Shown here: positions 46,153-54,376 of the stretch, piece after piece | How the letters are laid out: every line of letters begins with the position of its first letter | How positions within the stretch are numbered: the first letter of the stretch is position 1 | Source: JAFGPL01 sp963781805 | Lineage (GTDB): Bacteria; Bacteroidota; Bacteroidia; Bacteroidales; UBA10428 | Length of the DNA stretch: 64,000 bases | Reading direction: 5' to 3' | NCBI GenBank assembly: GCA_963781805.1 | Contig: CAWAHF010000004.1 | Location: 5,580,001 to 5,644,000 of the forward strand | Made by a program: the position numbers and the translations under genes | The notes under the pieces: model-generated | Told to the model about the DNA's origin: nothing | Database searches by the model: none | Seen by the model: only the letters and a program-made list of their open reading frames with translations

Positions 46153-48492
46153 CTAAATTGGTTTTAAATTTTCATCAAACAGGTAACTACTCCCTTTTTC
46201 TGTAATGATGGATAAAACGTTATCTCCGTATCTAATTTTGCAATCATTTCCAAGCTTGGAAATAATACGAACTTGTTTAAGTTTCCCATCTTTCCAGTCA
46301 ATATTAACTTCAAATCCTCCCCGGGCACACAACCCATGAATGTATCCGTTTTGCCAGGCGGAGGGCAGGGCTGGGAGCAGTTGAATTTCGCCCGCATGAC
46401 TTTGTAGCAACATTTCGGAAATGCCGGCTGTAGCTCCAAAATTACCGTCAATCTGGAATGGCGGATGGGTATCAAAAAGATTGTGAAGCGTTGATTTATG
46501 AAGTAATGCCAGCAGATTTTCATAAGCTTTTTCACCATCCTGCAGGCGGGCAAAAAAGTTAATAATCCAGGCACGGCTCCAACCGGTATGGCCTCCGCCA
46601 TGAGACAGCCTGTAATCAATAGTTTTGCGCGCAGCTTCAAGAAATTCAGGATTTTTTTGTTTGGTGATCTGATTGGATGGATGCAAACCATACAATTGTG
46701 AAATATGTCGATGACCCGGTTCCGGTTCTTCAAATTCTTCGGTCCATTCCATCAACCTTCCGTCACTTCCTATTTTCATTGGCGCAAGATTACCAACGGT
46801 CTTTTCAAGTTTCTTTCTGAATGCGGCATCTTTGTCTAAAAGATTGGAAGCCTGGATAGTATTGGTCAGTAATTCCCTGATGATCATCTGATCCATGGTT
46901 GGACCCATAACCATTGAGGCGGTTTTTCCATCTTTGGTTTTAAATTTATTTTCGGGTGAGATGGAAGGACCTGATACCAGCTTACCGGTTTTCGGATCTT
47001 TTACCAACCAGTCTTCACAAAACTCTGCTGCTTCTTTCATAATGGGATATGCAAAGGTATCAAGCCATGCTTTGTCACCGGTATACAAATAATGTTCCCA
47101 TAAATGTTCGCAGCACCAGTTGAATCCCATTGGCCACATGCCATAGCCAATGGCGCCGAAAGGCTCTGTATTATACCATAAATCTGTAGTAAAATGGGAA
47201 ACAACCCCCTTGCAGCCATATACCTCCCTGGCAGTTTTTCGTCCATTTTCGCGTAAATCGTTAATAAATTCCAGGAAAGGCATATGCAGCTCGGAAAGAT
47301 TGGTGACTTCTGCCGGCCAGTAATTCATCTGGATGTTGATGTTGATATGATAGTCAGCGCTCCAGGGAGGTGTCAGGCCATCTGCCCAGATCCCCTGAAG
47401 GTTTGCAGGCAGACATCCCGGTCTGGAACTGCTGATAAGCAGGTACCTTCCAAATTGATAATATAGCCCGATAAGTTGAGGATCAACATACCCGTTTTTC
47501 ATAGCATCGATGCGGCTGTCTGTTGGAAAATAGACAGCATCAGTCGAACCCAGGTTAAAATCAACCCGTTTGAAGTACCATTGGTAATCTGCGATATGAT
47601 CTTTTTTCAAATCAACATAAGGCCTTTTCGTAGCAGCTTCTATCTGGTTTTTAGTAATTTGCCAGGGATCTCCTTTCCGGTAATCGGTTGCAGCAGCAAG
47701 TAGCAAGGTTACAGCATTTGCTTTTTCGACATGGATACTGTCGTTACCTGAAGTTAGGTTTCCACCTTCAGGAATAACTCTTAATCTCGCAACCATTTTT
47801 ACTCCGATTCCATTGCCAACATGTTCACTCATAACAATATCAGTGCCTCTAACTTCAATAGTTGCCTTATTTCCCGGACGGCTTAACCGGGTGGTGAAGC
47901 TAATATCATCCTTTCGTTCCGAGGTAAGCCGAATGACAATTACCTGGTTCACAGCGCTGGAGAATATTTCACGGGTATATTGTGTATGGTTGGCTGAATA
48001 AACAACTTTTGCAATTGCATTCTCTATATCGAGTTCTCTGCGATAGTCACCTTTTGCTCGAAGTGGTCCAAAATCAAGATGTAGATCTCCAAGGGTTTGA
48101 TAAGAATCTATTTCATCAGGTTTTCTTCCCATGATTTTTTCGAGGGCCACCTTTTCGGCTTCCGTGTACATCCCCTCAAACAATAGTTTTCGAACTTCCT
48201 TTAAACCTTCCTGCGATTGAGGGTTGCGATATTCCTGTTCTCTTCCGGCCCACACACTTTCTTCGTTCAATTGAATCCGTTCCTGTTCAATTCCTCCAAA
48301 AATCATTGCGCCCAGACGCCCGTTACCAACCGGAAAGGCATCATCCCATTCGCTGGCAGGATGAGTCATCCATATTTTCATGGAATTGTTTTGAGCAGTA
48401 GTTGAAATATCCCCCTGACCAAATACTGTAAAAAAAAAACACTGAAAAACAGATACTATGATTAGAAATCTGAATTTTTCATTTGCAATCAT
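46153..48492 (-). CDS. GH95 alpha-L-fucosidase/alpha-L-galactosidase
   Basis: A 779-residue exported enzyme (signal peptide ending VFGQ). The N-terminal beta-domain begins with the family signature MTHPASEWDDAFPVGNGRLGAMIFGG. The (alpha/alpha)6 catalytic domain has YHININIQMNYWPAEVTNL (two active-site Asn), GPSISPENKF (likely acid Glu) and IDGNFGATAGISEML (likely base Asp). All key positions look intact. GH95 enzymes cut alpha-1,2-linked fucose or alpha-L-galactose from xyloglucan, pectin or host glycans by inversion. It follows the GH43 gene on the same strand, separated by a 7-bp repeat tract, and converges on the histidine kinase gene with a 31-bp gap. Confidence 0.94.
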   Translation of the reverse strand: MIANEKFRFLIIVSVFQCFFFTVFGQGDISTTAQNNSMKIWMTHPASEWDDAFPVGNGRLGAMIFGGIEQERIQLNEESVWAGREQEYRNPQSQEGLKEVRKLLFEGMYTEAEKVALEKIMGRKPDEIDSYQTLGDLHLDFGPLRAKGDYRRELDIENAIAKVVYSANHTQYTREIFSSAVNQVIVIRLTSERKDDISFTTRLSRPGNKATIEVRGTDIVMSEHVGNGIGVKMVARLRVIPEGGNLTSGNDSIHVEKANAVTLLLAAATDYRKGDPWQITKNQIEAATKRPYVDLKKDHIADYQWYFKRVDFNLGSTDAVYFPTDSRIDAMKNGYVDPQLIGLYYQFGRYLLISSSRPGCLPANLQGIWADGLTPPWSADYHININIQMNYWPAEVTNLSELHMPFLEFINDLRENGRKTAREVYGCKGVVSHFTTDLWYNTEPFGAIGYGMWPMGFNWCCEHLWEHYLYTGDKAWLDTFAYPIMKEAAEFCEDWLVKDPKTGKLVSGPSISPENKFKTKDGKTASMVMGPTMDQMIIRELLTNTIQASNLLDKDAAFRKKLEKTVGNLAPMKIGSDGRLMEWTEEFEEPEPGHRHISQLYGLHPSNQITKQKNPEFLEAARKTIDYRLSHGGGHTGWSRAWIINFFARLQDGEKAYENLLALLHKSTLHNLFDTHPPFQIDGNFGATAGISEMLLQSHAGEIQLLPALPSAWQNGYIHGLCARGGFEVNIDWKDGKLKQVRIISKLGNDCKIRYGDNVLSIITEKGSSYLFDENLKPI

Positions 48493-48551
48493 TTTAATAA
48501 TTTAGATTAGATATGTGATTATATTTTTGAAATCTATTTTTCAAACCCACT

Positions 48552-48663
48552 ACTCAAAACCATTATTCCGTTCCCCGAAATCCGTTCCCCGAAATCCATA
48601 ACCCGAAATCCATAACCCGTAAACCGTTCCCCGAAACCCGAAACTCGTAACCCGAAACTCAAA
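48552..48663. repeat. Degenerate 7-bp tandem repeat tract (16 units)
   Basis: Sixteen in-phase heptamers read on the plus strand (ACTCAAA, ACCATTA, TTCCGTT, CCCCGAA, ATCCGTT, CCCCGAA, ATCCATA, ACCCGAA and so on) over 112 bp without indels. Same period and similar CCCGAAA units as 31988-32134, but here the flanking genes run on the minus strand. Lies between the GH43 stop and the GH95 start. Confidence 0.85.
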
Positions 48664-48674
48664 ACCATCTTCAA

Positions 48675-50261
48675 CTATTCAATCCTGAACCAGTCAAAAT
48701 CAGCATACCCTTTCAGGCCTGTTTCACCTGGTGATGTGGATAATATTCCGACCTTGGCGCCAATCCAGCGTCCTTCCCTTGCCTGAAATGCTTCCCCAAT
48801 GGGTATATAATCGGTCCCATTCAGGCTGTATGCGAATACACATTTTCCCAGCGCATCTACCATCACCCTAAGATTGATTTCCGGTGTATCAAGGGAAACC
48901 TTTTCATGCACTTTCTCATCAGTTCCGTTGAAAGCATCTTTACAGGTTATCAGTAACAGCTTATACTTATCTTTTTCAGGCGAAACCGATAACATACTAT
49001 AATCCAGTCCCATAATAATCAGTCCGGTTCTTTCCCCAGACTTAAGATTTTTTACATTTACCCGGGTGGTTACCGTAAAATCAGGAGCAGGAAATTTTTG
49101 CAGCAACATATTCGGAACCATCCATACCGAATGTGGATCAGGATTATATTGGGCAAAAAGTCTGAGCATTCCCACCTTTTCTTTCAGAGAATACCAGCAA
49201 TCATAAGGATTTGCCTGCCACTGCCAGGCAAGACTTAGTGTGGCATCGTCAAATTCATCAGAAGTTTGAGGAATCATGATCGCGGAAGGTTTGGTTACTT
49301 TTGGTTTTTGAAATTCCGTTACTGGTTCACCCGTTCCGTCTTTATCATCATCCTGTCCTATCACCGGCCAGTCATTAATCCATTTCATGGGTTCCAGGTG
49401 AAGAATCCTGCCAAATGGTTGCAATTCCTGAAAATGGATGAACCAGTTTTCACCGTTTTTCAGTTCTACCCATCCACCCTGGTGCGGACCGTTAACTTTA
49501 GTGTTTCCCTGTGCAAGCACAATTCGTTCTTCGTAAGGACCATACACGTTTTTTGATCTGAATACCATCTGGTATCCTCCGGATACACCGCCTGCCGGAG
49601 CAAAAATGTAATAGTACCCGTTTCTCTTATAAAATTTGGGCCCTTCCAGTGTATTATGATTAGGATAGGCATTGATTACAACCCTTCTGTTTTGTGTAAT
49701 GGACGAACCATCACTCGTAAGTTCCTGTACCTGTAAAATATTGCTTACTCCAGCCCTGCTGTTGGCAAATGCGTGTACCAGGTATACCTTCCCGTCATCA
49801 TCCCATAACGGACAGGGATCGATATTCCCATGGGCTTTTTTTACCAGCGCCGGGGCTGACCAGTCGCCACGTATATCCTGGGTTCGAACCATATATATTC
49901 CCCGGTCGGGATCTCCCCAATAGATATAATACCATCCGTTAACAAATCGGAGAGATGGTGCCCAGACACCGTTACCATGCTGAACTATATCAAAATACGT
50001 ATCAGGAAATCGTTTTACGGCATGATTGATGATTTCCCAGTTCACCAAATCGGTGGAATGTAAAATCGGCAATGCCGGAACACAATTGAAGGAAGATGCG
50101 GTCATGTAAAAATCATCACCTACACGAATCATATCGGGATCGGAATAGTCTGCCCAGATGATTGGATTTTTGTATTTTCCATTCCCAAGATCCGGTATCC
50201 ATTTTTGAGCATTGATTGATTGAATACACATTATTATCAGTAGTAACGGTAATATTCTCAT
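48675..50261 (-). CDS. GH43 beta-xylosidase/alpha-L-arabinofuranosidase
   Basis: A 528-residue exported enzyme (signal peptide ending SINAQ). The five-bladed propeller carries the family triad: base Asp41 in DYSDPDMIRVGDDFYM, the Asp in HGNIDPCPLWDDDG, and the acid Glu in TLEGPKFYKRNGYYY. Residues about 330-528 form a C-terminal beta-sandwich (DEFDDATLSLAWQWQANP onward), as in GH43 enzymes acting on xylan or arabinan side chains. The subfamily cannot be fixed by eye. A promoter candidate is 41 bp upstream. GH95 is probably co-transcribed downstream. Confidence 0.93.
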   Translation of the reverse strand: MRILPLLLIIMCIQSINAQKWIPDLGNGKYKNPIIWADYSDPDMIRVGDDFYMTASSFNCVPALPILHSTDLVNWEIINHAVKRFPDTYFDIVQHGNGVWAPSLRFVNGWYYIYWGDPDRGIYMVRTQDIRGDWSAPALVKKAHGNIDPCPLWDDDGKVYLVHAFANSRAGVSNILQVQELTSDGSSITQNRRVVINAYPNHNTLEGPKFYKRNGYYYIFAPAGGVSGGYQMVFRSKNVYGPYEERIVLAQGNTKVNGPHQGGWVELKNGENWFIHFQELQPFGRILHLEPMKWINDWPVIGQDDDKDGTGEPVTEFQKPKVTKPSAIMIPQTSDEFDDATLSLAWQWQANPYDCWYSLKEKVGMLRLFAQYNPDPHSVWMVPNMLLQKFPAPDFTVTTRVNVKNLKSGERTGLIIMGLDYSMLSVSPEKDKYKLLLITCKDAFNGTDEKVHEKVSLDTPEINLRVMVDALGKCVFAYSLNGTDYIPIGEAFQAREGRWIGAKVGILSTSPGETGLKGYADFDWFRIE

Positions 50262-50301
50262 GATTTATGACATTAAGAAATCATTTATATTAATCTTAAT
50301 T

Positions 50302-50309
50302 CAAAACTA
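50302..50309 (-). promoter_or_regulatory. Promoter -7 element for GH43 gene
   Basis: On the minus strand this reads TAGTTTTG, an exact TAnnTTTG match, 40 bp before the start codon. No TTG is seen at the usual -33 distance. Confidence 0.4.
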
Positions 50310-50517
50310 ATGTTTTTTTAGAAATTAAAAAGATGAAAACCTGAATGGATTTAATTTGGATGTGCTAACGTTTGACTTCATGATATCGTAAGTTACCAAA
50401 AGATCTATTTCAATGAATAATCTTTATATTATAGAAACACAATCTAAAGATTTTAAAATCCGGAAGGGTTTGGCAATTAAATAAATAAATTGAAAATCCG
50501 CATGTTGGAACCGGATC

Positions 50518-50925
50518 CTATTTAAACAATGGCCGGTATTTATCCTTGTATTGATAGAGTAAAATAATATTCAGGATGGCGACAATAGCGGCAGGCCATA
50601 TCATCCCTATATTATTCATAAGGCCATTTTGGGGAAAATTAAGTATTAAATTGGTAATATTAAATATTAAAAAATTAACGGTTAAAGGAGCCATCATAAT
50701 GCTCACAAAAGGACTCCATTTGTTAACTATCAGCAATATCCCTATCAAAATTTCAAATATGTACAGTGCAGGCAGAAAAGGTGCAATTGCATCAAGATAG
50801 CTTTGCGTGAATTCAGGCATTTCACCTAGACTTGTAGGAAAGAAGTGGAGGAATTGGTTTAATGCATAAATGATTAAAAATAAACCTAAGATGATACCTG
50901 TGGACCTTGTTAATTTTGTATTCAT
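50518..50925 (-). CDS. DoxX-like small integral membrane protein
   Basis: A 135-residue protein with about four membrane helices (around 10-28, 48-68, 72-92 and 105-125) and the general shape of the DoxX/DUF417-like family (GIILGLFLIIYALNQF; FEILIGILLIVNKWSPF). The function of the family is poorly defined, with proposed links to redox or thiosulfate metabolism and stress. It is transcribed alone, from a promoter candidate at 50987 with an overlapping palindrome, so it is likely controlled by a local repressor encoded elsewhere. It seems unrelated to the glycan genes beside it. Confidence 0.75.
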   Translation of the reverse strand: MNTKLTRSTGIILGLFLIIYALNQFLHFFPTSLGEMPEFTQSYLDAIAPFLPALYIFEILIGILLIVNKWSPFVSIMMAPLTVNFLIFNITNLILNFPQNGLMNNIGMIWPAAIVAILNIILLYQYKDKYRPLFK

Positions 50926-51314
50926 GACGTTAGAATTATGGGTTTAAGATATAGTTTAAACTACTAAAATAGTAGTGTAAGTAGTTCAAATATACTTCAT
51001 TTCTTAAACCGATTTTAATTATAAAAGTAAAAATTCGTAAAAAATATTGTAAATCAATTATATATCAACCCGAAAACAAATAAGTAACATACAAAGACAG
51101 GAAATGTTCTAACATGCTACTATGATTGAAATCAAAGAAATTAATTATTCTTTATGCAGACGCATAAACTTATGTACCAAGGAAAAATTTAATGTGTAAT
51201 TACCTCTAAATTTTTGCTATTTAAATAGTTCTTTATAAATTTATTCCCTGGTATTGAAGTTGATTATTAAAACTGTTTGTTCTTTCAACATTTAATAAGT
51301 TCACCTGAATACGG
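50926..51314. other. Divergent intergenic region with operator-like repeats
   Basis: 389 bp between the DoxX-like gene and the beta-propeller lipoprotein. Besides the palindrome and promoter listed separately, it has a 12-bp palindrome CTATTTAAATAG at 51217-51228, about 90 bp before the rightward gene. No small gene or terminator was recognised. Confidence 0.6.
50960..50994 (-). promoter_or_regulatory. Promoter with overlapping palindromic operator (DoxX-like gene)
   Basis: ACTACTA (50960-50966), AAA, TAGTAGT (50970-50976) form a perfect 17-bp palindrome, with a further AGTAGT-like half site at 50980-50985. On the minus strand TATATTTG at 50994-50987 is an exact -7 element, which puts the expected transcription start within or next to the palindrome. 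This is the standard layout of a repressor operator. Identity of the regulator is unknown. Confidence 0.55.
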
Positions 51315-52292
51315 ATGAAACCAGTTCTTCTATACCGTTTATGCAATTTAGCCATCATCGGATTAATCGTTGTCTCATGCAGCAAGGATGATGATATTAT
51401 ACCTTATTCTGAAGTTGATACCTGGAAATATTATAGCAAATCCAACGGATTAAGCGATAATTATATCCATGCAATAAAGCAGGACCGGGCAGGCAATATT
51501 TGGGTTGGTACCAATAACGGTGGTGTCGATATGTTTGACGGTTCAAGTTGGATGCAATATGACACTTACGATGGATTATTGAGTAATTGTATTTTGGACA
51601 TTGAACAAGATAATAATGGTGCCATGTGGTTTGCAACTATTGAAGGTATAAGCATTCTGTATCATTCAATTTTTTACTACATAGATTCGTTGAATGATAT
51701 ACCATTTATCCCTATTTCGCTATGCAACGATAGCAGGAACAGGATGTGGATTGGCACATTTGGACAGGGTATATTTTTGGATGACGGGCAACAGATCAAG
51801 AATTATCTTCCCACAGATACAAATCAAATGTATATTAATTATATAATGGAAGATAAAGTTGGAAATATTTGGTTTGCCACCCAGGGCGGAATTATTCAAT
51901 ATAATGATTTACGTTTCAAATCTTACAATATTTCAGGTGATACCGGTGTTTTTGCAACCTGGATTTTGGAAGATAGCTGGGGAAATCTCTGGTTTTCCTT
52001 CTGGGATTCCAGATACCTGGTCAGGTTCAATGGAACAGATACTGAAAATATCGGATTGTTTAATGGTTATCCTGTTTCTTATGTCTGGTCGATTGTAGAA
52101 GATTTTAACAGGAATATTTGGTTTACAACCGGAGGATATGGAGTTGTCAGGTATAATGGGGTTGAAATGGAATCTTTTAAGAAATCGAATGGCCTTAAGG
52201 ATGATCGTGTTCTATGTTCTGCATTGGATAGATATGGAAATATCTGGTTTGGTACATATAATGGTGGAATTAATGTATATATTTCAAAATAA
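51315..52292 (+). CDS. Surface lipoprotein with two-component-regulator-type beta-propeller repeats
   Basis: A 325-residue lipoprotein. The signal peptide ends VVSC with lipidated Cys22, followed by SKDDD, a good Bacteroidota surface-export signal. The rest is a row of about seven Reg_prop repeats, each with a core like GNIWVGTNNGGV (also GAMWFATIEGI, NRMWIGTFGQGI, GNIWFATQGGI, RNIWFTTGGYGV, GNIWFGTYNGGI), enough for one propeller. Such repeats are best known as the periplasmic sensor of hybrid two-component systems; here no kinase is attached. It is the first gene of a tight four-gene operon (next start 6 bp downstream) with two outer-membrane barrels and a TPR-CHAT protein. A ligand- or protein-binding role on the surface is inferred. 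Confidence 0.88.
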   Translation: MKPVLLYRLCNLAIIGLIVVSCSKDDDIIPYSEVDTWKYYSKSNGLSDNYIHAIKQDRAGNIWVGTNNGGVDMFDGSSWMQYDTYDGLLSNCILDIEQDNNGAMWFATIEGISILYHSIFYYIDSLNDIPFIPISLCNDSRNRMWIGTFGQGIFLDDGQQIKNYLPTDTNQMYINYIMEDKVGNIWFATQGGIIQYNDLRFKSYNISGDTGVFATWILEDSWGNLWFSFWDSRYLVRFNGTDTENIGLFNGYPVSYVWSIVEDFNRNIWFTTGGYGVVRYNGVEMESFKKSNGLKDDRVLCSALDRYGNIWFGTYNGGINVYISK

Positions 52293-52298
52293 AATTTA

Positions 52299-53372
52299 AT
52301 GCTCAGAAGTGTTATCCTATATATTGTTCTTTACCTGCCTTTTTACTTCAATGTGACAGGTCAGGTCGATACCAAATATAATCTTCTGACAGAACCATAC
52401 GTTGATCGGCCGTTGGCCTTGCACAAAGGACAATTTCAATTTGGCTGCGGATATCAGTTTTCCATTATCAATAAAAAGTATGATCAGAATGGTGACAAAA
52501 TAGATCTTACGATTGACGGTTCGGTTTCTGCCCAACACAAAGTACCCTTTAAAGTAAAATACGGACTATTTGAATTTCTTCAATTTTCAGCGTCTACCGC
52601 GTATGCAAGCATGGGAATCCGCAGTCAGAATCATAACATAATAAGTTCTGAAAGTGAATTATATGTAAGCGAATTAAACAAATATACCGGGATGTACAAC
52701 CTGTATATCGGTACCGACCTTACGGCCCCGATAAAACTGCACATAATAAACTGGGTGATATCAGCAGGCATATACCTGCCCGTTTTCGACTACCAGCCAG
52801 ATAAACCTGATCATTCATACACTATTCTTGATTCTGAATCCGGATCGGTACAGCTTGATTACAGGTATAATTATAAAAATTCCACGGGTGTACCTGAGGC
52901 ATTAGTGGGAAGTTCGTTAAAATTGAGAACGGAAAAAATTTCGATAACAGGAACGTTTGATTATACAACTGCACTAAAAGATGGCGAATGTTACGATTGG
53001 AACTTCAGACTGGTCGGGAGTGAATTTGAGTACGAAAAAGAAACCTATCTGTTTAATACCGGGCAAACAATAAACTGTAGTGTTGAAGCTGCATGGCAGG
53101 CCATCGAATGGTTTACCCTCAGAGGCGCTTTGTCATATTTTCAGCATAGCAAAGGATGGCGCAATGTAACAGGGAAGAAAGTTGGTGAATCTAATATGTC
53201 TCTATCCAATCTGTTTGTAGGTTATGAAATCCTGGTATCTCCACTTCTGAGAATCGAGCAGCAAATTATTCTTCCGGTTTCGGGAAAAAACATTACTGGT
53301 CAATGGACCTTTTTAACGGGCTTTAATTTGAATCTTTTCACCTCTGGAAAAAATCACAAAAACTCTGAATGA
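52299..53372 (+). CDS. Putative outer-membrane beta-barrel protein (unknown), first of pair
   Basis: A 357-residue protein with a signal peptide ending NVTGQ. The rest is rich in alternating aromatic and polar strands typical of an outer-membrane barrel. The conserved start TEPYVDRPLALHKGQFQFGCGYQFS resembles the next gene (TEPPTLRKGIFRAGFGTNF), so the two are paralogues. No enzyme motif is seen. It starts 6 bp after the propeller lipoprotein and its stop overlaps the start of the next gene (ATGA), so the set is translationally coupled. It could be a pore or an anchor for the surface lipoprotein. Confidence 0.7.
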   Translation: MLRSVILYIVLYLPFYFNVTGQVDTKYNLLTEPYVDRPLALHKGQFQFGCGYQFSIINKKYDQNGDKIDLTIDGSVSAQHKVPFKVKYGLFEFLQFSASTAYASMGIRSQNHNIISSESELYVSELNKYTGMYNLYIGTDLTAPIKLHIINWVISAGIYLPVFDYQPDKPDHSYTILDSESGSVQLDYRYNYKNSTGVPEALVGSSLKLRTEKISITGTFDYTTALKDGECYDWNFRLVGSEFEYEKETYLFNTGQTINCSVEAAWQAIEWFTLRGALSYFQHSKGWRNVTGKKVGESNMSLSNLFVGYEILVSPLLRIEQQIILPVSGKNITGQWTFLTGFNLNLFTSGKNHKNSE

Positions 53373-54343
53373 AAAGAAAAATAATCATATGCATACTTCT
53401 GTTGTTTTCGGCATTTCATAAAATGTATTGTCAGGTTGAAGAAATGATCATTCCTTCGGATTTTAAACAACAAACCATTATTACGGAACCTCCAACACTT
53501 AGGAAGGGTATATTCCGTGCCGGTTTTGGAACAAATTTTTATATGCTGGATAAAATATTTAATGAAACAGGGCATAAAGAATATATACTTGGTACCAATG
53601 GTTATTCAAAAACATGGACGTATGTGCCAGGTATTGAATATGGAATAAATGACCGGTTACAGGTTTCATTCAGAATGCCGTATGAAAATATCAGGAATTA
53701 TGTCTCAACCCGGATTTCATTCCCTTTTATGGATTTTGATACTGTATATTCTGCTATAAACAGAAATAATGGAATTGGTGATTTAGAATTTGGTTTCAGG
53801 TATCAGATTCTTTCAGAGAGTTCCTCATTGCCCTCTGTGACTCTTGGATTATATGGAATTTTTCCTACTGGACAAAAGAATCCAACACATATTAAGAATA
53901 ATGTTGAATTTGATCCTCCAACCGGTAATGGTAATATGAGTCTCTCTGCTGATCTTTTTTTCAAAAAAACTATTTATCCCTATTCTATGTTGTTAAATAC
54001 TACATTTAACTACCACTTCAAAGGTGAAAAAATTATGTTCCCTAATGAAGATGCTATTGAATTTAAAAGAGGTAATTTTTTTAATATATATGGTGGATTT
54101 GGACTTCATTTGAATGATTGGATAGCATTGGTTAATTATGTCTCGGTTTATTTCTTTGAGGGCAACAAATATTATTATTTGGAACCTGAAATTGAAAAGG
54201 GAGGATATAATTTATCCTATCAACCGGCTATTTATTTTCAGGTAAGAAGACTCAGGTTTTTTGAAGTTATTCAAATTCCCTTTGCCGGTAAAAATTCCAG
54301 TGCTGATCCACTGTATTCAATTAACCTTCAGTATAAATTTTAA
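53369..54343 (+). CDS. Putative outer-membrane beta-barrel protein (unknown), second of pair
   Basis: A 324-residue exported protein (signal peptide ending KMYCQ). It shares with the preceding gene an N-terminal pattern (TEPPxLRKGIF, then YGINDRLQVSFRMPY) and barrel-like strands, ending in SINLQYKF with a terminal Phe, the usual barrel-insertion signal. GIGDLEFGFRYQIL and GLYGIFPTGQKNP resemble transporter/MetA-pathway phenol-degradation-type barrels. The start codon overlaps the previous stop by four bases. The function is unknown; the pair probably forms channels or a scaffold with the lipoproteins of the operon. Confidence 0.72.
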   Translation: MKRKIIICILLLFSAFHKMYCQVEEMIIPSDFKQQTIITEPPTLRKGIFRAGFGTNFYMLDKIFNETGHKEYILGTNGYSKTWTYVPGIEYGINDRLQVSFRMPYENIRNYVSTRISFPFMDFDTVYSAINRNNGIGDLEFGFRYQILSESSSLPSVTLGLYGIFPTGQKNPTHIKNNVEFDPPTGNGNMSLSADLFFKKTIYPYSMLLNTTFNYHFKGEKIMFPNEDAIEFKRGNFFNIYGGFGLHLNDWIALVNYVSVYFFEGNKYYYLEPEIEKGGYNLSYQPAIYFQVRRLRFFEVIQIPFAGKNSSADPLYSINLQYKF

Positions 54344-54376
54344 GATACCAAAAGTAAGTCAAGATGTAAATAAATA

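Noticed and set aside
46164..46733. Open frame of 189 codons overlapping the 3' end of GH95 in another frame
   Set aside because: Same region is covered by the conserved GH95 C-terminal domain; the alternative frame shows no motif.
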